The notes beneath the pieces were generated by a model. That model searched no databases and was not told the origin of the DNA. It saw only the letters and a list, made by a program, of their open reading frames with translations. A stretch of DNA of 64,000 bases from an uncultured Draconibacterium sp. (lineage in GTDB: Bacteria; Bacteroidota; Bacteroidia; Bacteroidales; Prolixibacteraceae): the NCBI RefSeq assembly GCF_963674925.1, contig NZ_OY771647.1, positions 263,501 to 327,500 of the forward strand. Direction: 5' to 3'. Position 1 is the first letter of the stretch, and each line of letters begins with the position of its first letter. A program made the position numbers and the translations under genes. Shown here piece by piece: positions 25,569-32,450 of the stretch.

Positions 25569-26393
25569 TTAAGCGTTCAAAGTATAACGGTCGAAAGCTG
25601 TTACACTCAACTCCGCATCTGCACCTTTCAGGTATTCTTTTACAGACATTTTTCCGTCTTTAACAAAAGCCTGATTGATAAGTGTTACATCCTTGTACCA
25701 CTTGTTCAATGAACCCATAGCAATTTTTTCAAGCATTGCTTCAGGTTTACCTTCTTTGCGGTATTTTTCTTTAGCGAACTCTAATTCCTTATCGATTTCA
25801 GCTTGTGGAATTGAAGCTTCGTCAACAGAAACAGGTGCCATAGCAGCAACCTGCATTGCAACATCTTTTCCTACCTGTGTATCAACAGCTTTGTTGAAAG
25901 CAACAAGAGTTGATAATTTGTTACCCGGGTGGATGTAAGGAACTACAGCCTCGTCGGCTAAACATTTGTAATACGAAAGGTCAAGTTTTTCACCAGTTAC
26001 ACCGGTTTGCTCAGTAACTTGTGCTTCAATAGTAGAACCGTCAATCTCCAGCGCTTTTAATGCTTCCAAACTTTCAGGTTTGGCTTCCAATGCTTTTGCA
26101 AGAATTTTCTCAGCAAATGCAACAAAGCTTTCGTTTTTAGCAACAAAGTCAGTTTCGCAATTCAATACAATGATTGCTCCGAATTTTCCGTCTTCAGTCG
26201 CTTTTGCAAGAGCTACACCTTCAGCGGCGTCTCTGTCTGCACGTTTGTTAGCAATTAATTTTCCTTTTTCGCGGATGATTTCCAGTGCTTTCTCGAAGTC
26301 ACCTTCGGCGTCTTTCAGGGCGTTTTTGCAATCCATCATCCCTGCGCCCGATACTTTACGCAATTTTACTACGTCTGCTGTTGTAAAAGACAT
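25569..26393 (-). CDS. tsf: Elongation factor Ts
   Basis: 274 residues. Nucleotide-exchange factor for EF-Tu. N-terminal UBA-like part VVKLRKVSGAGMMDCKNAL (8-26) and the core motif TDFVAKNESF (81-90) that inserts into EF-Tu. Last gene of rplM-rpsI-rpsB-tsf, 45 bases after rpsB, with its own terminator. Confidence 0.97.
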   Translation of the reverse strand: MSFTTADVVKLRKVSGAGMMDCKNALKDAEGDFEKALEIIREKGKLIANKRADRDAAEGVALAKATEDGKFGAIIVLNCETDFVAKNESFVAFAEKILAKALEAKPESLEALKALEIDGSTIEAQVTEQTGVTGEKLDLSYYKCLADEAVVPYIHPGNKLSTLVAFNKAVDTQVGKDVAMQVAAMAPVSVDEASIPQAEIDKELEFAKEKYRKEGKPEAMLEKIAMGSLNKWYKDVTLINQAFVKDGKMSVKEYLKGADAELSVTAFDRYTLNA

Positions 26394-26438
26394 AATTAAA
26401 ATCTCTTTTAAATGGTTTATATATTACTTAACCTTTAC

Positions 26439-27206
26439 TTACTCTTCAGAAGTTTCTTCTGCTTTTGCTGCCTTCTTTTTAGGAGCTTCTTCAGTTTCGT
26501 CTTCTTTATCTTTCTCAATTTTGCGCTCGCTCAAACCAGCTTTAACAGCGTCGCACATCTCACCCACAATAATGCGGATTGACTGAGAGGCGTCGTCGTT
26601 AGCAGGAATTACAAAGTCGATATCATCAGGATTTGAGTTAGTATCAACAATAGCAAATACAGGAATTCCTAATTTTTTTGCTTCGCGAACAGCAATTTTT
26701 TCTTTCAATACGTCAACAACAAATAATGCAGCCGGCAAACGGGTAAGGTCTGAGATAGAACCCAATACTTTATCCAGTTTCGCACGCTGACGAGTAATTT
26801 GTAGTTTTTCGCGTTTTGAAAGGTTATCCCAACTTGTGTCCTTCATCATTTTATCGATGGAGATCATTTTTTTAACCGCTTTACGGATTGTTGGGAAGTT
26901 GGTAAGCATACCTCCTGGCCAGCGCTCAGTTACGTAAGGCATTCCTACCTCTTTAACTTGCTCGGCAACCAGTTCTTTGGCTTGTTTTTTAGTGGCAACG
27001 AATAACACTTTACGACCTGATTTTGCAATTTGTTTGATGGCTGCAGCAGCTTCATCAATTTTTACAACTGTTTTTTGCAGATCGATAATGTGAATACCGT
27101 TTTTCTCCATGAAGATATAAGGCTCCATGTTTGGATTCCACTTTCTTTTCAGGTGACCGAAATGTGCACCTGCTTCCAATAATTCTTGAAAATTTGTTTT
27201 TGGCAT
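26439..27206 (-). CDS. rpsB: 30S ribosomal protein S2
   Basis: 255 residues from the ATG at 27204-27206 (MPKTNFQELL); an in-frame upstream Leu/Met start would add ten unlikely residues. Typical S2 motifs: GAHFGHLKRKWNPNMEPYIF, WPGGMLTNF, and the C-terminal PANDDASQSI. An acidic/lysine-rich tail of ~30 residues follows. Precedes tsf, the usual bacterial pairing. Confidence 0.96.
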   Translation of the reverse strand: MPKTNFQELLEAGAHFGHLKRKWNPNMEPYIFMEKNGIHIIDLQKTVVKIDEAAAAIKQIAKSGRKVLFVATKKQAKELVAEQVKEVGMPYVTERWPGGMLTNFPTIRKAVKKMISIDKMMKDTSWDNLSKREKLQITRQRAKLDKVLGSISDLTRLPAALFVVDVLKEKIAVREAKKLGIPVFAIVDTNSNPDDIDFVIPANDDASQSIRIIVGEMCDAVKAGLSERKIEKDKEDETEEAPKKKAAKAEETSEE

Positions 27207-27247
27207 CTTTTTACTTTTTCTATGCTCTAAAAGCAACCGCTGAGTAG

Positions 27248-27263
27248 TCCCGGTTCATCGGGA
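27248..27263. other. Small hairpin between rpsI and rpsB
   Basis: TCCCG (27248-27252) / CGGGA (27259-27263), six-base loop, in the 100-base gap. No T-run, so a processing or attenuation site rather than a full terminator. Confidence 0.4.
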
Positions 27264-27306
27264 ATCACAGCCGTTTTAGATCCATATAATTTGATAAATA
27301 ATAATC

Positions 27307-27693
27307 TTAACGTTTTGAGAACTGGAAACGTTTTCTTGCTTTTGGTTGTCCAGGTTTTTTACGTTCCACCTCGCGTGGATCTCTGGTAACAAAACCTGCA
27401 GCTTTCAACTGTGGTCTTGACTCAGGATCGATTTCCATTAATGCACGGGTAACTGCCAAACGGAAGGCTTCTGCCTGACCTTTTGGGCCACCACCATCAA
27501 GGTTTGCTTTAATATCATATTTTTCAGCAACCGCCAGAAGATTTAGTGGCTGCATTGCAATATATTGCAACGTTTCTGCAGGAAAGTACTCTTTAAGTTC
27601 CCTTTTATTAATGGTAATATTTCCTTTACCTTCGCTTACGTAAATACGAGCAACAGCTGTTTTTCTACGTCCGATTGTGTTTATTACTTCCAT
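27307..27693 (-). CDS. rpsI: 30S ribosomal protein S9
   Basis: 128 residues, normal length. Motifs GRRKTAVARIYV (8-19), the C-terminal RKKPGQPKARKRFQFSKR tail that reaches into the ribosomal P site. Its ATG overlaps the rplM stop by one base (TAATG), implying translational coupling of L13 and S9. Confidence 0.97.
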   Translation of the reverse strand: MEVINTIGRRKTAVARIYVSEGKGNITINKRELKEYFPAETLQYIAMQPLNLLAVAEKYDIKANLDGGGPKGQAEAFRLAVTRALMEIDPESRPQLKAAGFVTRDPREVERKKPGQPKARKRFQFSKR

Positions 27694-28148
27694 TATTTAA
27701 TCGTATTTAAATCAACAACTTTTGGTTTTTGAGCCTCATATTTGTGCTCTGCACCAACTACTACATGCAAATTTCGGTATAAGGCACTACCCAATTTGTT
27801 TTTAGGGAGCATACCTTTTACAGCTTTCTCAACCAAACGCTCAGGATATTTAGCTAAAATATCTTGAGGATTCTGAGTACGCTGTCCACCCGGGTAACCA
27901 GTGTGACGAACATAAACTTTGTCCGACATTTTTTTACCGGTTAATGCAACTTTTTCAGCATTGATAACAATTACGTTATCACCACAATCTACGTGAGGTG
28001 TGAAACCTGGCTTGTATTTACCTCTTAACATTTTGGCAACTACACTTGCCAAACGTCCCAATACCATATTTTCGGCATCAACAACTACCCATTCTTTATT
28101 AACGGTAGCTTTGTTAGCCGAAACAGTTTTATAACTAAGTGTGTCCAC
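27693..28148 (-). CDS. rplM: 50S ribosomal protein L13
   Basis: 151 residues. Starts with GTG (28146-28148), giving MDTLSYKT as in Bacteroidota homologues; no in-frame ATG nearby fits. Motifs VVDAENMVLGRLAS and YKPGFTPHVDCGDNVIVINA are typical. First gene of rplM-rpsI-rpsB-tsf, with a well-formed promoter at 28294-28324 and a structured leader of about 140 bases. Confidence 0.96.
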   Translation of the reverse strand: MDTLSYKTVSANKATVNKEWVVVDAENMVLGRLASVVAKMLRGKYKPGFTPHVDCGDNVIVINAEKVALTGKKMSDKVYVRHTGYPGGQRTQNPQDILAKYPERLVEKAVKGMLPKNKLGSALYRNLHVVVGAEHKYEAQKPKVVDLNTIK

Positions 28149-28290
28149 TTTTCTAATTTTTTATTGTTTAAAACACTTCTGATTTTACTTTTCGCCGCAT
28201 TTTTTGTCTCAACGGAATTTTTCGACAAACTGCTTTACTCCAAGAAAATCAACTATTTACACTCCTTATTTCTAAGGATAATAATCGGGA
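28149..28290 (-). promoter_or_regulatory. Structured leader of the L13-S9 operon
   Basis: From the predicted start near 28287 to the GTG the leader carries two perfect hairpins: TCCTTA-GAAA-TAAGGA (28263-28278, a GNRA tetraloop) and TTTGTC/GACAAA (28203-28208, 28224-28229). Ribosomal protein operons are often autoregulated through such leaders; here that is inference. Confidence 0.45.
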
Positions 28291-28293
28291 CTG

Positions 28294-28324
28294 CAAAAGT
28301 ATTCTCTTTTTTTGGATTTCCAAA
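28294..28324 (-). promoter_or_regulatory. Promoter of rplM-rpsI-rpsB-tsf
   Basis: Minus strand TTTG (28321-28324), 19-base spacer, TACTTTTG (28294-28301): a full match to the Bacteroidota -33/-7 pattern. Confidence 0.65.
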
Positions 28325-28489
28325 GAAATAACAGTCAAAATTTCAATTAGTTAAATGATTTCCTGACCGTTTTGAAATCCTTTCCTGAAAACGGCTCAAA
28401 TGTACCATTCCACTCAGGATTCGCGACAATTGCTTCAGATGAAATTAATGTTAACACACTGTTGTAAAAAAGAAGCCGAAGCGAAATTA

Positions 28490-28517
28490 TTGTCGCTCAC
28501 AAAATTATATACATTTG
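28490..28517 (+). promoter_or_regulatory. Candidate ftsX promoter
   Basis: TTG (28490-28492), 17-base spacer, TACATTTG (28510-28517), 24 bases before the ftsX ATG. Confidence 0.45.
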
Positions 28518-28541
28518 TAAGAAGTAGATATTTGTAGCAGC

Positions 28542-29417
28542 ATGAGCAAAAAACCTAAAAAGTTTAAAAAGCGTTTTTTCAATTCCTGGATTACTTCGTT
28601 AACCAGTATTACGCTTGTGCTTATTTTGCTGGGCATGCTAAGTTTTATTCTTATCAACAGCAAAAAGCTATCGGATTATGTGCGCGAAAAAATCGGATTC
28701 ACCCTCGTTCTGGCCGACGACTTACGAGAAACAGAAATCATTCGCCTGCAAAAAATATTAAGTGCCGGCGATTTTGTGAAGTCGGTTAATTACATCGATA
28801 AAGAATCGGCTGCCAAAGAACTGACAAAAGAATTGGGCGAAGATTTCCAGGGATTTCTGGGCTACAACCCGCTTTTTGCTTCGCTCGACATAAAACTAAA
28901 TGCAGCCTACACTCACACTGACAGTCTTCAGGTTTTGGAACAGAGATTTTTGGAATACCCTCAGGTTACCAAGGTTTATTATCAGAAAAACCTGGTTACA
29001 CTGATTAACGAAAACGTAAAAAGAATAAGCCTTGCATTGCTGATATTAAGCGGACTGCTTACTTTCATATTCTTTGGACTGATTAACAATACCGTTCGCC
29101 TGTTGATTTATTCGCAGCGTTTTACCATAAACACCATGCAAATGGTTGGTGCCAGTAAAGGTTTTATTCGCAGACCATTTTTAATTAAAAGTTTATTTCT
29201 TGGTGCGCTTGGCGGACTTTTCGCAAATACCATTCTTATTGGCAGCATATATTTCTACAAACAAGAACTTTACGGCTTGATAAATTTTGCCGATCTGCAA
29301 ACGATTATGCTTATTGCCGGCATTGTATTTTTATTGGGCTTTACCATCTCATTTTTATCAACGTGGTTGGCACTGGGTAAATTCCTTCGCATGAAATTTG
29401 ATGAATTATTTTATTAA
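28542..29417 (+). CDS. ftsX: Cell division protein FtsX (ABC permease-like)
   Basis: 291 residues. A basic N-terminus (KKPKKFKKRF), a first membrane segment at ~18-40, a large periplasmic loop (~41-165), then three more membrane segments, the FtsX topology. The motif QMVGASKGFIRRPFLIKS (about 204-221) is typical. FtsEX transmits ATP hydrolysis to periplasmic peptidoglycan hydrolases. The ATPase gene ftsE is not adjacent. Followed after 29 bases by the DUF3098-like gene and uppP, so a small envelope operon is likely. Confidence 0.88.
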   Translation: MSKKPKKFKKRFFNSWITSLTSITLVLILLGMLSFILINSKKLSDYVREKIGFTLVLADDLRETEIIRLQKILSAGDFVKSVNYIDKESAAKELTKELGEDFQGFLGYNPLFASLDIKLNAAYTHTDSLQVLEQRFLEYPQVTKVYYQKNLVTLINENVKRISLALLILSGLLTFIFFGLINNTVRLLIYSQRFTINTMQMVGASKGFIRRPFLIKSLFLGALGGLFANTILIGSIYFYKQELYGLINFADLQTIMLIAGIVFLLGFTISFLSTWLALGKFLRMKFDELFY

Positions 29418-29446
29418 TTATCTTTACACCACAATTTCAGAAAATA

Positions 29447-29701
29447 ATGGCTAAAAAAAGTAAAGAAGTAAAGGAAACTGCAGGCTTTGCACTGGGCAAA
29501 GAAAACTATAAACTTATGGCAATTGGTTTTGCCGTAATCGTTGTTGGATTTATATTAATGGCCGGCGGAGGAAGCGACGATCCCAATGTATTTAGTGAAG
29601 ACATTTTTAGCTTTCGCCGAATTACATTAGCTCCTATCCTGTTACTTCTGGGCTTTGGATTCGAGATTTACGCCATTATGAAAAAACCAAAAGACGATTA
29701 A
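29447..29701 (+). CDS. DUF3098-like small membrane protein
   Basis: 84 residues with two membrane segments (about 25-41 and 62-77) and a conserved-looking middle GGGSDDPNVFSEDIFSFRRITLAP. The position between ftsX and uppP is typical of Bacteroidota DUF3098 genes. Function unknown; likely linked to envelope growth by its neighbours. Confidence 0.8.
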   Translation: MAKKSKEVKETAGFALGKENYKLMAIGFAVIVVGFILMAGGGSDDPNVFSEDIFSFRRITLAPILLLLGFGFEIYAIMKKPKDD

Positions 29702-29713
29702 GCTTATCTTTTT

Positions 29714-30493
29714 ATGACTGAACTCCAGGCATTACTTCTCGGTATCATCCAGGGACTTACCGAATTTCTTCCCGTTAGCTCAAGCGGACATCTTGAAATT
29801 GGACACGCGCTTCTGGGTATTGAAGATGAAAACAGTTTACTTTTTGTTTTAACCGTTCATGTGGCAACGGTACTTAGTACCATTCTTGTATTCAGAAAGG
29901 ATATTTTACTGTTGTGTAAAGATCTTTTTGCATTTCAATGGAACGAATCAACCGAATATATCAGCAAACTTCTTTTTTCGTCTATTCCAATAGTGATTGT
30001 TGGCTTTCTGTTTCGCGATAAACTGGAATCCCTTTTTACGGGCAATTTATTTTTTGTGGGCTGCATGCTGCTTTTTACTGCCTGCTTACTAACACTTACT
30101 CAATTTGTTAAAAAAAGCGATGGGAAGATCACATTTGGCAAAGCATTGCTAATTGGAATTGCTCAAACAATGGCAGTTTTGCCGGGAATATCACGAAGCG
30201 GATCGACCATTGCGACAGGTTTACTTTTAAAAGGAAAAAAGGAAGATGTTGCCCGTTTTTCGTTCCTGATGGTTTTAATTCCGATTTTAGGAGCTGCCTT
30301 TGTCGACATCGTAACAGGCGAGTTAAATTCAACCAAAGTTGAACTACTTCCATTACTGATCGGATTTGTAAGTGCTTTTATTTCAGGATGGCTGGCCTGT
30401 TCGTGGATGATAAAAATCGTAAAACGTGGTAAATTAATTTATTTCGCAATTTATTGCGCTCTTATTGGGCTAATTGCTATCTTTGCAGCCTGA
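29714..30493 (+). CDS. uppP: Undecaprenyl-diphosphatase
   Basis: 259 residues, polytopic inner-membrane protein. Recycles undecaprenyl diphosphate to the monophosphate carrier for cell-wall and polysaccharide synthesis. Seen: the first motif GLTEFLPVSSSGHLEI (14-29, with Glu17 and His26) and the second PGISRSGST (around 156-164). Starts 12 bases after the DUF3098-like gene; truB follows after 41 bases. Confidence 0.95.
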   Translation: MTELQALLLGIIQGLTEFLPVSSSGHLEIGHALLGIEDENSLLFVLTVHVATVLSTILVFRKDILLLCKDLFAFQWNESTEYISKLLFSSIPIVIVGFLFRDKLESLFTGNLFFVGCMLLFTACLLTLTQFVKKSDGKITFGKALLIGIAQTMAVLPGISRSGSTIATGLLLKGKKEDVARFSFLMVLIPILGAAFVDIVTGELNSTKVELLPLLIGFVSAFISGWLACSWMIKIVKRGKLIYFAIYCALIGLIAIFAA

Positions 30494-30534
30494 TTTTTCA
30501 AAACAGGCTTAATTTACTGGAAGATAGATTCTTA

Positions 30535-31248
30535 ATGCCCGATTTCAAAAAAACATACGATTTCCCTGGCGGGGAAATTTTGCTTTTCGACAAAGAACTG
30601 GAATGGACATCGTTTGATGTGGTTAACAAGATAAGGTATAACCTGTGCCAGATGATGGGAATAAAAAAGTTGAAAGTTGGCCATGCCGGAACGCTTGATC
30701 CGCTGGCAACAGGGCTGGTACTTTTGTGCACAGGCAAAGCCACAAAAAAAATTGAGGAACTGCAACTGGGCGAAAAAGAGTACATTGCAACGTTAAAGAT
30801 TGGAGCAACTACTCCATCGTTCGATTTGGAAACAGAGGAAGACAGTCAGGCCGATTTTTCGCATGTTACTCGCGAAAGTTTTGAAAAAGTACTACCGCAG
30901 TTTATCGGAAATATCGACCAGGTACCACCGGTATTTTCGGCTGTAAAAGTAAAGGGGAAACGCGCATTCGATTATGCCCGAAATGGTGAGGATGTAAAAC
31001 TTAAAGCAAAAACAATTGTTATAAGAAGCATTGAAATTGAATCGTTTAATCTTCCGGAAGTAAAACTAAAGGTTGTTTGCGGCAAGGGAACTTACATCCG
31101 ATCGTTGGCCCGCGACATTGGCGAGGCATTAAATTGCGGTGCCTACTTAACCGGATTAATAAGAACAAGAATTGGTGATTATAAACTAGAAGATGCGTTT
31201 AAAGTGGATTTTTTTCTGGAAAACTTAAATTTAGATGAAACCAATTGA
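30535..31248 (+). CDS. truB: tRNA pseudouridine(55) synthase
   Basis: 237 residues from the ATG at 30535 (MPDFKKTYDF); a longer frame reaching back into uppP is not credible. Makes pseudouridine 55 in the tRNA T-loop. Seen: catalytic Asp55 in GHAGTLDPLATG (49-60) and the KVVCGKGTYIRSLARDIG block near the C-terminus. No PUA domain of the E. coli type is evident, normal for short TruB. Confidence 0.95.
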   Translation: MPDFKKTYDFPGGEILLFDKELEWTSFDVVNKIRYNLCQMMGIKKLKVGHAGTLDPLATGLVLLCTGKATKKIEELQLGEKEYIATLKIGATTPSFDLETEEDSQADFSHVTRESFEKVLPQFIGNIDQVPPVFSAVKVKGKRAFDYARNGEDVKLKAKTIVIRSIEIESFNLPEVKLKVVCGKGTYIRSLARDIGEALNCGAYLTGLIRTRIGDYKLEDAFKVDFFLENLNLDETN

Positions 31249-31252
31249 AAAT

Positions 31253-31270
31253 ATCACCGTATAAGGTGAT
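31253..31270 (+). other. Hairpin after truB
   Basis: Perfect stem ATCACC (31253-31258) / GGTGAT (31265-31270) just after the truB stop, without a T-run. Possible weak terminator or processing site. Confidence 0.4.
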
Positions 31271-31298
31271 TCTGAATTTAAAAACCAACTGACTGTAT

Positions 31299-31306
31299 TA
31301 TCTTTG
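31299..31306 (+). promoter_or_regulatory. Candidate -7 element for queA
   Basis: TATCTTTG matches TAnnTTTG, 40 bases before the queA ATG; no clear -33. Confidence 0.45.
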
Positions 31307-31346
31307 CAGATCGCATAAAAATGACTATTAATAAATAAATTACAAT

Positions 31347-32396
31347 ATGAAGTTATCAAAATTCAAGTACAATTTAGAACAGGAAAAGATTGCTTTGCAC
31401 CCAGCCGATAACCGTGACGAATCAAAATTAATGGTGCTAAACAGAGCAACACGAACAATTGAACACAAATTGTTTAAAGACCTGCTTGATTATTTTGATG
31501 ATAGAGATGTGATGGTTTTTAACGATACCAAAGTGTTTCCTGCACGTTTGTATGGTAACAAAGAAAAAACCGGAGCAGAAATCGAAGTTTTTCTACTTCG
31601 TGAGTTAAACCGCGAGCAGCGCTTGTGGGATGTTTTGGTTGATCCGGCACGTAAAATACGTATTGGGAACAAGCTGTATTTTGGCGACGACGATTTATTG
31701 GTTGCCGAAGTAATTGATAACACCACATCGCGCGGTCGTACTTTGCGCTTCTTGTTTGATGGTCCGTACGACGAATTCAAACAAACACTATACAGCCTGG
31801 GAGAAACACCGCTTCCAAGATTTATAAACCGCCCGGTACAACCCGAAGATAAAGACCGCTACCAGACTATTTTTGCAAAACACGAAGGCGCCGTTGCAGC
31901 ACCAACAGCAGGTTTGCACTTTAGCCGCGAGTTGTTAAAACGTTTGGAGATTAAAGGTGTTGATTTTTCGTATGTTACTTTGCATGTTGGTTTAGGAAAC
32001 TTCCGCAGTGTAGATGTTGAAGACCTTACGAAACACAAAATGGACTCGGAGCAGATTTGGATAAAAAACGAAGCCTGCGAGATGGTAAACAATGCAAAGC
32101 AAGAGAAACGTAACGTTTGCGCCGTGGGAACCACGGTAATGCGAACTCTTGAAAGCTCGGTTTCAACACAAGGATTTTTAAAACCATTTGAAGGATGGAC
32201 CAATAAATTTATTTTCCCTCCGTACGAGTTTAGTGTTGCAAACAGCATGATCACAAACTTCCACCTGCCTTACTCAACATTGCTGATGATGGTAGCCGCA
32301 TTTGGCGGATACGATTTTGTGATGGAAGCTTATGATGTTGCCACTAAAAACGATTACCGTTTTGGTACTTATGGCGATGCCATGCTGATTATTTGA
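31347..32396 (+). CDS. queA: S-adenosylmethionine:tRNA ribosyltransferase-isomerase
   Basis: 349 residues. Converts preQ1 in tRNA to epoxyqueuosine using SAM. Seen: the N-terminal FKYNLEQEKIALHP (6-19), VMVFNDTKVFPARL, VAAPTAGLHFS and the C-terminal MITNFHLPYSTLLMMVAAF. Length is typical. Upstream steps of queuosine synthesis are not in the window. Confidence 0.95.
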   Translation: MKLSKFKYNLEQEKIALHPADNRDESKLMVLNRATRTIEHKLFKDLLDYFDDRDVMVFNDTKVFPARLYGNKEKTGAEIEVFLLRELNREQRLWDVLVDPARKIRIGNKLYFGDDDLLVAEVIDNTTSRGRTLRFLFDGPYDEFKQTLYSLGETPLPRFINRPVQPEDKDRYQTIFAKHEGAVAAPTAGLHFSRELLKRLEIKGVDFSYVTLHVGLGNFRSVDVEDLTKHKMDSEQIWIKNEACEMVNNAKQEKRNVCAVGTTVMRTLESSVSTQGFLKPFEGWTNKFIFPPYEFSVANSMITNFHLPYSTLLMMVAAFGGYDFVMEAYDVATKNDYRFGTYGDAMLII

Positions 32397-32420
32397 TCGA
32401 TAACTTACACAACTATATGG

Positions 32421-32450
32421 AAACCACGGAATTTATTTCGTGGTTTTTTT
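32421..32450 (+). terminator. Terminator after queA (possibly bidirectional)
   Basis: AACCACG (32422-32428) / CGTGGTT (32439-32445) followed by T7; it also abuts the stop of the convergent gene at 32449. Confidence 0.75.

Noticed and set aside
25436..25663. 75-codon plus-strand protein
   Set aside because: Runs through two terminators and into the tsf 3' end; composition is that of a chance frame.
27207..27236. Ten-residue N-terminal extension of S2
   Set aside because: S2 proteins start near MPKTNFQELL; the extension has no conserved look.
30454..30534. TruB start inside uppP
   Set aside because: The ATG at 30535 gives the expected TruB N-terminus; the longer frame overlaps uppP.
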